Assembly: GCA_937926545.1 (NCBI GenBank)
Contig: CALAZW010000086.1
Coordinates: 1 to 62,501, forward strand
Direction: 5' to 3'
DNA from: an uncultured Helcococcus sp.
GTDB lineage: Bacteria; Bacillota; Clostridia; Tissierellales; Peptoniphilaceae
Length of the DNA: 62,501 nucleotides
The notes beneath the pieces were generated by a model. The model did no database searches. It was not told the origin of the DNA and saw only the letters and a list, made by a program, of their open reading frames with translations. The translations under genes were made by a program, and so were the position numbers. How positions within the stretch are numbered: the stretch's first letter is position 1; each line of letters starts with the position of its first letter. Positions 53,104 to 62,501 of this stretch are shown here, in pieces.

Positions 53104-53470
53104 GTCTTTTCCTATTCTCTTCATCTTGTTTTATAACCTTGTCTATTAGATTATCCATGTATATACCTCTTTCTATTGTTTCATCTAAAACAAATATTAA
53201 ATCTGGTATATGACGAAGTCTTAATCTTTGACCTAATTCTTTTTTTATAAAACCTTTTGAACTATTTAAACCTTCTATGGTCTCTTCCTTTTCCTCATCG
53301 TCACCAATGATGGATACAAAGATTTTCGCCTGGCTTAAATCATTTGTAAGTTCCACATCAGTAATTGATGCCAAACCAGAAACCCTAGGATCTTTTAAGT
53401 CAATAGAAATAATGCTTGATACTTCTTTTTTTAATTCTTGAGCTATTCTTCTAGTTCTTTTTAAGTCCAT
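53084..53470 (-). CDS. rbfA: Ribosome-binding factor A
   Basis: Late 30S maturation factor. 128 aa, KH-like fold. Family motifs RIAQELKKEVSSII, DPRVSGLASITDVELTND and LGQRLRLRHIPDLIF are present. It starts 8 bases after infB. Confidence 0.95.
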   Translation of the reverse strand: MDLKRTRRIAQELKKEVSSIISIDLKDPRVSGLASITDVELTNDLSQAKIFVSIIGDDEEKEETIEGLNSSKGFIKKELGQRLRLRHIPDLIFVLDETIERGIYMDNLIDKVIKQDEENRKRHEREDI

Positions 53471-53478
53471 AATATCTC

Positions 53479-55560
53479 CTACTTAACTTCTACTTCCTTA
53501 TCTATAAAGGCTTCAATAACGTCTCCTACCTTGATATCATTGTATCTTTCAATACCTATACCACCTTCGTAGCCACTATTTAATTCCTTAACGTCATCCT
53601 TAAATCTCTTAAGAGATGATACTTCTCCCTCATGGACAACAATACCATTTCTTACCAATCTTAAGTGGGCGTTTCTAGTAACCTTACCATTTGTTACATA
53701 AACTCCTGCAACGTTACCTACTCCTGGTACCTTAAAGATTTCTCTAATTTCTGCACTTCCTATAACTTGTTCAACAAATTTAGGCGCAAGCATACCCTTA
53801 ATAGCAGCCTCAACGTCCTCTATGGCTTCATAGATAACTCTATATGTTCTAATGTCTATCTTTTGTAAATTAGCTTGTTCTAGAGCACCTTGGTTAGGTC
53901 TAACGTTAAAACCAATTATAATAGCATTGGATGCTGATGCTAACATTACATCAGATTCAGCTATACCACCAACAGCTCCGTGAATAATATTTACCTTAAC
54001 TTCTTCATTACTTAATTTTTCTAAAGAAGTAGCTATGGCATCTATAGTTCCCTTAACGTCTGTCTTAATAATTATATTTAAATCCTTAACTTCCCCGTCA
54101 CTTATTTGTTCAAATAAGTCATCTAGAGAAACTGTGGATGTTCTTCTTACATATTCTTCCTTGTCTATATCCTTTTGTCTAGAAGCATACTTTTTAGCAG
54201 TCTTGTCGTCTTTTACTGCATAAAGCATATCTCCAGCTTCTGGAACGTCTGAAAGACCTAGGATTAAGGCTGGTGTTGCTGGCTTAGCCAACTTAATTTC
54301 CTTACCATTAGAGTCAAACATGGCTCTAATCTTACCACTAGTAGCTCCGGATACAACAAAGTCTCCCTTTCTCAAGGTTCCTTTTTTAACAAGAACTGTA
54401 GCAACTGGTCCTCTTCCCACATCTAATTGGGCTTCAACTACAACTCCTACAGCTGGTCTATTAGGATTAGCCTTTAACTCTTCCATTTCAGCTACCATTA
54501 GAACCATCTCTAAAAGATCGTCTATACCTTCATTTTGTAGGGCTGAAACTGGCATCATAATGGTATCTCCACCCCAGTCTTCTGCTATTAATCCATATTC
54601 AGTTAATTCTTGTTTAACCCTGTCTGGATTAGCTTCATACTTGTCCATTTTATTTATAGCAACAATTATTGGAACGCCTGCTGCCTTAGCGTGGTTTATT
54701 GCTTCTATTGTTTGAGGCATTACTCCGTCATCAGCTGCAACTACAAGAATAGCGATATCTGTAGCTTGAGCTCCCCTCATTCTCATTTGAGTAAAGGCTT
54801 CGTGACCTGGAGTATCTAAAAATACGATTTTTTGATTATTAATATATACTGTGGATGCACCGATATGTTGGGTAATACCACCAGCTTCTGATTTGGTTAC
54901 TCTAGAATCTCTAATAGCATCTAACAAGGATGTTTTACCGTGGTCAACGTGTCCCATAACTGTTACTACTGGAGCCCTTGGAGCTAGGTCTTCTTCCTTA
55001 TCTTCAAAGTCCAATCTGGATATATCATCTTCATCTATTTCTGGAGCTTTTTCCTTGATTTCAACTCCAAATAGGATTCCTATATCTTCACATTGTTGAT
55101 AGCTTATGTTTTGGTTAACTGATAACATCATTCCCATCTTCATAAGTTCTGTGATAATTTTACTTGAAGCTACTCCAATTAGATCAGCAAACTCACCTAC
55201 AGTGATATCTGCTGGAACTTCTATAAGTCCATCATCTTCTTCTACTTCTTCTTCAACTGGTTTTGTTGTTTCAACTTCTTTAACTTCTTTATGATTTTTG
55301 TCTTTTGTCTTTTTAGACTTTTTAGTTTCTATAGGTTCTACCTCATCTTCTATATCTGCAAGATCTTCTTCTGTAATCTTATTTGCTTTTTGTTTTTCAT
55401 CTGAATTGAAGAATTCCCTTATTAATTCCAGGTCTTCTCCTTCTATCGTAGACATATGACTCTTAAATTCCAAGCCAAAGTCCCTAGCTAGTACTTCCAT
55501 CATTTCTTTTGTAGCTAACCCAACTTCCTTAGCTAATTCGTATATTCTTAATTTATTCAT
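53479..55560 (-). CDS. infB: Translation initiation factor IF-2
   Basis: GTPase that places initiator tRNA on the ribosome. 693 aa, at the short end owing to a brief charged N-terminal linker. Two IF2_N elements (RIYELAKEVGLATKEMM; FADLIGVASSKIITEL), G1 GHVDHGKTS, DTPGHEAF, NKMD, then domains II-IV. YlxQ (L7Ae-like), usually between rnpM and infB, is missing: only 10 bases separate them. Confidence 0.97.
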   Translation of the reverse strand: MNKLRIYELAKEVGLATKEMMEVLARDFGLEFKSHMSTIEGEDLELIREFFNSDEKQKANKITEEDLADIEDEVEPIETKKSKKTKDKNHKEVKEVETTKPVEEEVEEDDGLIEVPADITVGEFADLIGVASSKIITELMKMGMMLSVNQNISYQQCEDIGILFGVEIKEKAPEIDEDDISRLDFEDKEEDLAPRAPVVTVMGHVDHGKTSLLDAIRDSRVTKSEAGGITQHIGASTVYINNQKIVFLDTPGHEAFTQMRMRGAQATDIAILVVAADDGVMPQTIEAINHAKAAGVPIIVAINKMDKYEANPDRVKQELTEYGLIAEDWGGDTIMMPVSALQNEGIDDLLEMVLMVAEMEELKANPNRPAVGVVVEAQLDVGRGPVATVLVKKGTLRKGDFVVSGATSGKIRAMFDSNGKEIKLAKPATPALILGLSDVPEAGDMLYAVKDDKTAKKYASRQKDIDKEEYVRRTSTVSLDDLFEQISDGEVKDLNIIIKTDVKGTIDAIATSLEKLSNEEVKVNIIHGAVGGIAESDVMLASASNAIIIGFNVRPNQGALEQANLQKIDIRTYRVIYEAIEDVEAAIKGMLAPKFVEQVIGSAEIREIFKVPGVGNVAGVYVTNGKVTRNAHLRLVRNGIVVHEGEVSSLKRFKDDVKELNSGYEGGIGIERYNDIKVGDVIEAFIDKEVEVK

Positions 55561-55570
55561 ACAATCACCT

Positions 55571-55828
55571 CTAATTTACATAATCTCTAATCTCCTGATA
55601 AAATTCATCACTTATTCTTGTCTTTAGAGCAGAGTTAAGTAATTTTTTACTTATGGCATTGTCCAAGCACTTATTATCCTTACAGATATAGGCCCCCCTA
55701 CCATTCATTTTTCCACTCTTATCTATGGATACATTTTTATCTTTGTCTCTGACAATTCTAATCAATTCATTTTTATCTTTTTGCTCATGACATGCTATGC
55801 ATTTTCTAAGCACTTCTTTTTTATTCAT
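55571..55828 (-). CDS. ylxR: YlxR/RnpM family RNA-binding protein
   Basis: 85 aa. RKCIACHEQKDKNELIRIVR at the start is the family signature, followed by NGRGAYIC. In B. subtilis YlxR (RnpM) binds the RNase P RNA and lowers its activity. It overlaps nusA by 8 nt. Confidence 0.93.
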   Translation of the reverse strand: MNKKEVLRKCIACHEQKDKNELIRIVRDKDKNVSIDKSGKMNGRGAYICKDNKCLDNAISKKLLNSALKTRISDEFYQEIRDYVN

Positions 55829-57050
55829 GGTCTTCCTCTAATAAAGAATCTTCTGGTTCAATTTCAACTTCATCTTCAAAATCCACTTCTTCAACTGGTT
55901 CTTCTAAAACTATTTCTTCTTCCTCTATGGCCTCTTCTCTTTCAAGACTTTCCTTGGCTAATTGTAAGGCTTCTTCTTCAATTTTTAATTTTCTTTGGGC
56001 TTCCATTTCAAGAACTTCTTCGTGTTGGCTATCACCCTTAATGTCAATCTTCCAGTTGGTTAATTTAGCAGCCAATCTTACGTTTTGACCTTCCTTACCT
56101 ATGGCAAGTGATAATTGGTCATCTGGTACTATGGCTATAGCTGATTTTTCGTCTTCATTTACAATTACATCCACCACATCTGATGGGCTTAAGGAATTGG
56201 AAATAAAGGTTTTAATATCTGGGCTCCAAACAATTATATCTATTTTTTCCCCATTTATTTCATCTACTATGGCATTTACCCTAGCCCCTTTAAATCCTAC
56301 ACAGGCTCCAACTGGATCAACTGTGTCATCATTGGCATAAACTGCCATCTTGGTTCTAAAGCCAGCCTCTCTAGCTATGGAAATTATTTCCACAACACCC
56401 TCGTGTATCTCTGGAACTTCCACTTCAAATAATCTTTTAATCAAGTTGGAGCTTGATCTTGATAGAATAATTTGAGGTCCCTTAGGTGTAGCCTTTACTT
56501 CTGATACAAAAAGCTTAACCCTATCTCCTGGTTCTATAACTTCATTTGGTACTTGTTCACTAGGAGGAATAAAGCCTTCTGTTTTTCCCAGGTTAATATA
56601 GATATTATTAAAGTCTATTCTTTGAACATCTCCAGTAATTAATTCCCTTTCCCTATCAATAAAGTCTTCATAGATAGCTTGTCTTTCAGCATCTCTTATT
56701 TGTTGGATAACAATATTTCTAGCAGTTTGGGCAGCTACCCTACCAAAGTTCTTTGGTACTACCTTAACCTTTAGGATATCTCCATAGGATATGGTCTTTC
56801 TCTTAGCTCTTGCTTCTTCCAAGCTAACTTGAGTATTTGGGTTTTCAACCTCTTCTACTACTTCCTTTAGGGCATATACAGAAACATCACCCTTTTCATG
56901 GTCTATCTTAATTTCTACATTTGAATCTTCATCAAAGTTTTTCTCATAGCTTTTTAATAATGCTTTTTCAATTGCTTCAAGTATTGTTGATTTGGCAATC
57001 CCCTTCTCTTTTTCAATTTCTTCTAAAGCGTTAATAAATTCCTTATTCAT
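55821..57050 (-). CDS. nusA: Transcription termination/antitermination factor NusA
   Basis: 409 aa. N-terminal RNAP-binding domain (LEEIEKEKGIAKSTILEAI), S1 domain (GDVQRIDFNNIYINLG), KH1 (GACVGFKGARVNAI) and KH2 (AIGKEGQNVRLAAKLT), then an acidic Glu-rich tail of about 60 residues. It is co-transcribed with rimP and may autoregulate through the leader upstream. Confidence 0.96.
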   Translation of the reverse strand: MNKEFINALEEIEKEKGIAKSTILEAIEKALLKSYEKNFDEDSNVEIKIDHEKGDVSVYALKEVVEEVENPNTQVSLEEARAKRKTISYGDILKVKVVPKNFGRVAAQTARNIVIQQIRDAERQAIYEDFIDRERELITGDVQRIDFNNIYINLGKTEGFIPPSEQVPNEVIEPGDRVKLFVSEVKATPKGPQIILSRSSSNLIKRLFEVEVPEIHEGVVEIISIAREAGFRTKMAVYANDDTVDPVGACVGFKGARVNAIVDEINGEKIDIIVWSPDIKTFISNSLSPSDVVDVIVNEDEKSAIAIVPDDQLSLAIGKEGQNVRLAAKLTNWKIDIKGDSQHEEVLEMEAQRKLKIEEEALQLAKESLEREEAIEEEEIVLEEPVEEVDFEDEVEIEPEDSLLEEDHE

Positions 57051-57057
57051 TTTTCAC

Positions 57058-57528
57058 CTAAAAAATTATTGCTACCATTATCTTAGAGATAAGCTGGCGT
57101 TCAATAATTATTTCTTCCTCACCTTTCTTGTTTTCTACTCTTAACTTTATCTGGTCTTGGTCATAGGAAAGTAACTCTCCCCTATATTCCTTCTTATTAT
57201 CTAATTTTTTATATAAACTAACGTCTAGGACCTGACCTAGGTTTCTTCTAAGGTCCTTGTCATTTTTAAGAGGTCTATTTAAATCTGGAGTGGATACTTC
57301 CAAAAAATAGCTCTTTTTAATAGGATCTAGTTCATCCAGTCTCTCGCTTATATAATGACTGCATTTTTCACAATCATCAATTGTAGTCACAGGGTCATTA
57401 TAGATGAAAAATCTTAAATAATTTTCGCCATCTTCTCTAACAAACTCTACATCCACTAATTCATAACCTAATTCTTCAATCTCTTTCTCAAATATGTCTT
57501 TTAAATCTTCAATTAATTTTTTTGACAT
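57058..57528 (-). CDS. rimP: Ribosome maturation factor RimP
   Basis: 30S assembly factor. 156 aa from the ATG at 57528, which follows GGAGGTAAA; an upstream frame runs through the leader hairpin. Family pattern: LGYELVDVEFVREDGENYLRFFI, then SHYISERLDE and LEVSTPDLNRPLK. First gene of the nusA-infB operon. Confidence 0.93.
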   Translation of the reverse strand: MSKKLIEDLKDIFEKEIEELGYELVDVEFVREDGENYLRFFIYNDPVTTIDDCEKCSHYISERLDELDPIKKSYFLEVSTPDLNRPLKNDKDLRRNLGQVLDVSLYKKLDNKKEYRGELLSYDQDQIKLRVENKKGEEEIIIERQLISKIMVAIIF

Positions 57529-57554
57529 TTTACCTCCAAAAATATAAATAAATA

Positions 57555-57573
57555 AGAGTGGGAAACCCACTCT
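57555..57573 (-). promoter_or_regulatory. Leader hairpin upstream of rimP
   Basis: On the - strand AGAGTGGG / CCCACTCT (8 bp, TTT loop) followed by TATTTATTTATATTTTTGG. It resembles a weak terminator just before the RBS; a hairpin before rimP is a known element in some bacteria and could provide attenuation tied to NusA. Confidence 0.55.
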
Positions 57574-57599
57574 CAACAACAAAATCTATTACTGTAATA

Positions 57600-57628
57600 A
57601 TAATATCACTATACCAGCTATATTTCAA
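57600..57628 (-). promoter_or_regulatory. Promoter of the rimP-nusA-infB operon
   Basis: On the - strand: -35 TTGAAA (57623-57628), 17-bp spacer, -10 TATTAT (57600-57605) with an extended TG. No clear terminator separates it from polC. Confidence 0.75.
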
Positions 57629-57685
57629 GTATTTGACAAGTTTCCAGCATGAGCGGCCTTCTAATATATAGATACCACATATATT

Positions 57686-60600
57686 CTATAGTAAATCAAA
57701 GAAACCTAATTGGTTTGATTCTTGTAAATCCCCAAACATTCCGTTTTCTTCTAAAGAGGCCATGGCTGTCTTATTCATATTAGTTCTATTCTTAAAGTCT
57801 TCCTTGGAAATAAATTCTCCATCCTTTCTAGCCTCAGCTATGGCTAGGGCATTTTGTTGACTGACACTTTCTACAGCCATCAAGGGAGGAAGGATTTTAT
57901 TTTTTTCAGGAACAGTAAACTCTGTAGGGTGGGACTTGTAAATATCTGCCCTTAGAAGCTCTATACCTCTGGCATACATCTCTTCTCCCACTTCCATGAC
58001 ATAGTACTTATTAATGTCCTTGTCAAAGTTCTCTGATTGTTTTAGCTCCTTCATCTTCCTTTGTAAGAACTCCATACCATTTTTCATCACATCATTTTGA
58101 TAGTCTGTTATCTTGGTGGTGAAGTAGGTTGTATAGAAGTACTCAGGATGATGCACCTTGAAATAGGCTATCCTATAACTCATCATTACATAGGCCACAG
58201 CATGGGCCTTAGGAAACATGTACTTAATCTTATTACAGGAATCAATATACCATTGGGGCACATTGTTTTCTTTCATAATCTCTATTCTATCTTCTGTAAT
58301 GCCCCTACCCTTTCTAACCTTTTCCATGATGTCAAAGGATAGTTTTTTATCCATGCCCTTGGCTATTAGATAAATCATAATATCGTCTCTGGTACAAATG
58401 GAATCCTTAAGCTCACATATGCCCTTATTAATTAATTCTTGAGCGTTGTTTAGCCATACGTCCGTACCGTGGGAAAGCCCTGATATACGAACCAACTCTG
58501 AGAAGGTGGTAGGTTTGGTATCCTTTAACATACCTCTTACAAACATGGTTCCAAACTCTGGTATACCCAAGGTTCCCGAGTCCTTATTGGAATAGTCATG
58601 TTTAATATTTAAGCTCTCAGTTGAATTAAAGATTCCCATGGTAGCCTGGTCACTCATGTCTATATTGGTAGAGTCTATTCCACTTTGGTCTGATAACATC
58701 CTTATTATAGAGGGAACATTATGACCTAGAAGGTCTAGTTTTAACAGGTTCTCTTCTATGGAGTGGTAGTCAAAGTGGGTGGTCTTTATTCCTGAACTAG
58801 AATCATCTGCCGGGTACTGAATAGGTGTAAAGTCTTCAATTTCCTTATTGTCTGGAACTATAATAAGTCCACCAGCATGTTGGCCTGTTGTCCTTTTAAC
58901 TCCCACAATCTTTCTTTGAATTTTTCTCATATTTGCCCCATCCAGGTCAATACTGTCATCTTCCGGATAGAATTCCTTGTACTTTCTTGCCATACCATAG
59001 GCTGTCTTATCCGCTATGGTACCTATGGTTCCCGCTCTAAATACCTTGTCTGAACCAAAGAGTTCTTCTGTGTACTTATGGATCTTTAACTGGTATTCAC
59101 CAGCAAAGTTCAAGTCTATATCTGGTTCCTTGTCTCCTTCAAAACCTAGAAAGACTTCAAAGGGTATGTCATGACCATCCTTATTGTAGTCATGGCCACA
59201 TTGAGGACAAATCTTATCTGGAAGGTCTATACCAGATCCTATAGACTTATCAGTTATAAATTCACTGTGCTTGCAGGATGGACAAATATAGTGGGGCTCC
59301 AAAGGATTAACCTCGGTTATCCCTGACATGGTTGCTGCAAAAGAAGAACCAACAGATCCTCTTGAACCTACCAGGTAGCCATCCTTATTGGATTTTTTAA
59401 CCAAGTCCTGGGCTATGATATATAAAACGGCATAACCATTGGAAATAATAGAGTTTAACTCCCTATCCAGTCTTTTTTTAACCAAATCAGGAAGAGGATC
59501 ACCATAAATACTTATGGCCTTTTCATAGGTCATGGTTTTTAAGTCTTCCTCTGCTCCTTCCTTATGGGGAGTGAAGGTTCCCTCAGCAATAGGGTTTACA
59601 TCTTCTATCATGGCATCTACTTTTTTAGGATTATCTATGACAAGTTCCCTGGCTATTTCCTTACCCATAAAAGAAAACTCCCCTAGCATATTATTAGTAT
59701 CTCTCAAGTAGAAGTAACCTTCCTTATCAACTGATCTTTTTCTAGGATAATTATTTAAAATGTTTTTATAGACATATTCATTTTCAAATAGATAATAAAC
59801 ATTACCTGTGGCTACTACTGGCTTTTCCAACTGCTTGCCCAGATCGTAAAGTTTCTTATTTATATTTATTAAATGGTCCTTATCTTCTATCTTGAAATTA
59901 TCTATTAGATAGTTGGTAAAAGACAAAGGTTCCACCTGGATAAAGTCATATTTTTTTGCTTCTTTTATTAAAACATCATCTGGCATACCCATGGCTGTAT
60001 ATTCAAATAAAAGGGTCTTATGGCCTCCAGATGCAACAAGAATTCCCTCCCTATGTTGGTCTATTAAAAAATATGGAACTCCAGGACTTCGATTTAGATA
60101 CTTCATATTGGAGTCTGATATTATCTGATAAAGATTCTTCAATCCGACCTTGTTTTGAACATACAAAAGATTGTAGTGCCAATCGTGTTTTGATACAGGA
60201 TAGTCAGTCTCCATTTCATTTATATTATTATCTAAGACCACATTTTGTTCTTCCAACTGTTTTAGCATTTTTATAAATACTTCTGCTGTAGCCTTGGCAT
60301 CATCTGAAGCCCTATGGTGGTTTAATAAGGAAACTCCATATTGCTTGGCCAAGGTATTTAGTTTATGGTTTTTATTATCAGGATTTAAAGCCCTGGCCAA
60401 CCATAGGGTATCCATAAAGATTGGTTGAAAGTCCAGTCCCAAAGACTTGGCATTATAGTAGATAAAACCTATATCAAAGTCCGCATTATGGGCAACTAGA
60501 ACTGTGTCCTTGGAAAACTCTAAAAACTCTGGCAAAACCTTATCTATCTTAGGTTCTCCACTTACCATTTCATTGGTTATACCTGTTAAATCTGTTATTT

Positions 60601-61933
60601 TCTCACTGATCAATTTTTCAGGATTTACCAATTGTTGGTAGACATCAACAATCTCCCCATCAACAATTTTTACAGCACCAATTTCTGTTATCTTATCGTT
60701 ATATCTGGATAAACCAGTTGTTTCTATATCAAAAACTGTAAAGCTCTTATATTTAGCCAAATCATCCCCAAAGTGATTGGTAAGAATCTTAAGTTTATTA
60801 AATAAGGTCTTGGCTTCCAAGCCTAAATTTAACTTAAGACCATTTTTCTTGGCTGCAGAATAGGCTTCAGGATAGGCTTGGACAGTAGCAGTATCTGTTA
60901 TAGCTACTGACTCATGGCCCCACTTTTTCAAGGTGGAGAAAAGTTCATTTATTTCCACTAGCCCTTCCAGGTTGGTGTATTTAGTATGAACATTAAATTC
61001 TATTCTCTTTTCCTTGGCCTCATCAACCTCTTCTTCAATGATTGTTTCTTCCATATTAAATATTTTTATTTGTAAGGAATTGTCCCAAGAGTCAGTTTGA
61101 TAGACTCCTACCAGATCCAAGGCCATGCCTTCTCTAAACTTCTCATCAAAGTATTCAATATCTTCCTGGCCTATAAAGGACTTACATTCCACTGCCTTAA
61201 GCCCATTGTCCAAGTCAAACTTTAGGATTTGACTTCCCTTTCGAGTGGTAATCCTATTTATATTATAGACAAAACCACTTGTTCTTATGGTAGATGGACT
61301 TTCTATCAGGTCTTCTATTGAGGTGTAATTTTCTTGTTTTACCCTGCTATTTCCATACTTAAAGCCGCCTTCTAAACTTCTGGTTTTCTTTTTAGCCTTT
61401 TCCTTCTTGCTAAGATCAATATTTTGAATCTGGCTTTTAATTTTCTCTAAATGTTTTCTCTCTTTTTCCAAGGCCAGGTCCTGACCATTGAATTTTTCAT
61501 CTGGCCCAAAAACTATCTTATAGGAAAAGTAATCAGCCTTATCTTTAAGGTCCCCATAGGACTTGGTAGCAAGGATTTCCTTTTCAACTATCTTGTTTAT
61601 AACCCTTATGGTTATAGTGTCATCTAAAATATCTATTTTTTCTTGACTAAGGTCCTTGCACATGGCCAGTTCCCTATGAATATTTTCTATAAAACTATCC
61701 ATATAGGCCTGCATGTCTATGTTCTTAAGTCTAATATTAATATCCAGCCTTAAGAGGATATCATTAAACAATTCCAAAAGATGATTTTCTTCTTCTTCAC
61801 TAATCTTATCCCTGGATAAAAGTTCAATCTCCATAATATTTTCTTCTACAAAAAACTGAACCTTAGTTATTATAAGGCTCAATTTGGTAGTTTTATCAAA
61901 TTTTTTCAAAAATTCATTTATTCTCATAGTCAT
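57686..61933 (-). CDS. polC: DNA polymerase III alpha subunit, PolC type
   Basis: Main replicative polymerase of low-GC Gram-positives. 1415 aa. N-terminal domains and an OB fold (about 215-290), a split PHP domain, a 3'-5' exonuclease inserted near residue 400 (TVFDIETTG; later HNADFDIG), a four-cysteine zinc site near residues 870-935 (CPSCKH, CPQCGH) and the palm with PDIDLNF near residue 940. The ATG overlaps the ispG stop by 4 nt. It is in the usual ispG-polC-rimP order. Confidence 0.97.
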   Translation of the reverse strand: MTMRINEFLKKFDKTTKLSLIITKVQFFVEENIMEIELLSRDKISEEEENHLLELFNDILLRLDINIRLKNIDMQAYMDSFIENIHRELAMCKDLSQEKIDILDDTITIRVINKIVEKEILATKSYGDLKDKADYFSYKIVFGPDEKFNGQDLALEKERKHLEKIKSQIQNIDLSKKEKAKKKTRSLEGGFKYGNSRVKQENYTSIEDLIESPSTIRTSGFVYNINRITTRKGSQILKFDLDNGLKAVECKSFIGQEDIEYFDEKFREGMALDLVGVYQTDSWDNSLQIKIFNMEETIIEEEVDEAKEKRIEFNVHTKYTNLEGLVEINELFSTLKKWGHESVAITDTATVQAYPEAYSAAKKNGLKLNLGLEAKTLFNKLKILTNHFGDDLAKYKSFTVFDIETTGLSRYNDKITEIGAVKIVDGEIVDVYQQLVNPEKLISEKITDLTGITNEMVSGEPKIDKVLPEFLEFSKDTVLVAHNADFDIGFIYYNAKSLGLDFQPIFMDTLWLARALNPDNKNHKLNTLAKQYGVSLLNHHRASDDAKATAEVFIKMLKQLEEQNVVLDNNINEMETDYPVSKHDWHYNLLYVQNKVGLKNLYQIISDSNMKYLNRSPGVPYFLIDQHREGILVASGGHKTLLFEYTAMGMPDDVLIKEAKKYDFIQVEPLSFTNYLIDNFKIEDKDHLININKKLYDLGKQLEKPVVATGNVYYLFENEYVYKNILNNYPRKRSVDKEGYFYLRDTNNMLGEFSFMGKEIARELVIDNPKKVDAMIEDVNPIAEGTFTPHKEGAEEDLKTMTYEKAISIYGDPLPDLVKKRLDRELNSIISNGYAVLYIIAQDLVKKSNKDGYLVGSRGSVGSSFAATMSGITEVNPLEPHYICPSCKHSEFITDKSIGSGIDLPDKICPQCGHDYNKDGHDIPFEVFLGFEGDKEPDIDLNFAGEYQLKIHKYTEELFGSDKVFRAGTIGTIADKTAYGMARKYKEFYPEDDSIDLDGANMRKIQRKIVGVKRTTGQHAGGLIIVPDNKEIEDFTPIQYPADDSSSGIKTTHFDYHSIEENLLKLDLLGHNVPSIIRMLSDQSGIDSTNIDMSDQATMGIFNSTESLNIKHDYSNKDSGTLGIPEFGTMFVRGMLKDTKPTTFSELVRISGLSHGTDVWLNNAQELINKGICELKDSICTRDDIMIYLIAKGMDKKLSFDIMEKVRKGRGITEDRIEIMKENNVPQWYIDSCNKIKYMFPKAHAVAYVMMSYRIAYFKVHHPEYFYTTYFTTKITDYQNDVMKNGMEFLQRKMKELKQSENFDKDINKYYVMEVGEEMYARGIELLRADIYKSHPTEFTVPEKNKILPPLMAVESVSQQNALAIAEARKDGEFISKEDFKNRTNMNKTAMASLEENGMFGDLQESNQLGFFDLL

Positions 61934-62501
61934 TCCATTCTATTTATTTCTTTAATTAGCTCTTCAACCAGGTCTTTTTCATCGACCTGCTTAACGACCC
62001 TACCCTTTTTAAATATTACTCCCTGGCCCTTGGATCCAGCTATACCTATATCAGCTTCCTTGGCCTCTCCAGGTCCATTTACTGGGCAGCCCATAATGGC
62101 CACAGTCAAATTTTTCTTAGATCCTTCAAGTCTTTGACTAACCTCATCGACTATGGAAAATAGATCGATTTTAGTCCTAGAGCAGGAAGGACAAGAAACT
62201 ATATTTATCCCCTCATTAAGAAGGCCTAGTGACCTTAAAAGCTTTCTTCCTACCTTTATTTCTTCTACAGGATCACCTGTAATGGATACCCTAATGGTAT
62301 CGCCAATACCTTGTGATAAAAGACTTCCTATACCCACAGAAGACTTAATGGCCGCTGGTAATAAAGGTCCTGCCTCTGTTACCCCCAAGTGAAGAGGATA
62401 GTCAGAAAGACTGGAAAACTTTTCATTGGCCCTGATCATGGTAGTGACATCTGAGGATTTAATAGATACCTTAATATCATAAAAGTCCAAATCCTCAAGC
62501 T
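61930..62501 (-). CDS. ispG: 4-hydroxy-3-methylbut-2-en-1-yl diphosphate synthase, 5'-truncated by window edge
   Basis: MEP-pathway iron-sulfur enzyme directly before IspH (19040-21112). About 189 C-terminal residues are present and the frame is open to the edge. The cluster ligands are visible: two cysteines in SCPSCSRTK, then Cys and Glu in MGCPVNGPGEAKEADIG. The N-terminal TIM barrel is mostly outside. Confidence 0.95.
   Translation of the reverse strand, partial: LEDLDFYDIKVSIKSSDVTTMIRANEKFSSLSDYPLHLGVTEAGPLLPAAIKSSVGIGSLLSQGIGDTIRVSITGDPVEEIKVGRKLLRSLGLLNEGINIVSCPSCSRTKIDLFSIVDEVSQRLEGSKKNLTVAIMGCPVNGPGEAKEADIGIAGSKGQGVIFKKGRVVKQVDEKDLVEELIKEINRME

Overview
This is a 62.5 kb stretch of A+T-rich chromosome from a low-GC Gram-positive (Firmicutes) bacterium, almost entirely core housekeeping genes. 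The evidence is a PolC-type replicative polymerase, SepF, RNase Y, an EF-P with Lys32, GAAC-N4-GTTC LexA boxes, a T-box riboswitch, RluB/ScpA/ScpB order and an IspH-S1 fusion typical of Clostridia and relatives. The small intergenic gaps, gene order and codon use fit an anaerobic coccus of the Tissierellia/Peptoniphilaceae type; that last step is inference. No rRNA, tRNA, insertion sequence, phage or cas gene was seen.

Left half, mostly + strand. 1-7.4 kb: der (cut at the window edge), plsY, gpsA, a HlyD-like membrane adaptor, yggS, sepF, ylmH, lspA, ung, and an RluD-type pseudouridine synthase. 7.6-21.1 kb: one long run from efp through nusB, xseA, xseB, ispA, argR, recN, a Nudix hydrolase, an M50 protease, scpA, scpB, rluB, mnmM/ytqB, a flavoprotein, cmk, plsC and ispH-rpsA. 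21.2-23.7 kb: two transporters, the second a neurotransmitter:sodium symporter family protein behind a tyrosine-type T-box. 23.8-31.8 kb: miaB, mutS, mutL, miaA and a methionine gamma-lyase-like gene.

Middle, mixed strands, 31.8-36.2 kb: a lipid kinase and an ArsR regulator with overlapping promoters, a LysM division-inhibitor-like gene divergent from lexA with three evenly spaced LexA boxes, a small lipoprotein, a Xer recombinase and a small multidrug-export family protein. The direction of most genes switches here, and genes from the two sides converge.

Right half, almost all - strand. nagB; a trehalose operon (treP-treC) with a separately transcribed treR; one unknown gene on +; a 0.65 kb gene-free stretch with unusual palindromes; then ftsK-pgsA-recA-rny, rpsO-pnp, and polC/ispG followed by rimP-nusA-rnpM-infB-rbfA-nrnA-truB-ribF (reading on the - strand, from the right edge inward).

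The observations most worth a second look are: a MutL whose C-terminal endonuclease motifs are degraded; a tyrosine T-box with a very short Stem I in front of a transporter; a strong internal ribosome-binding site at the IspH/S1 junction; a recA with no good standard start codon and no LexA box; three LexA boxes at exact 29-bp spacing; a duplicated operator in the tre promoter; and the gene-free region at 41.7-42.3 kb. No clearly new multi-gene system was found.
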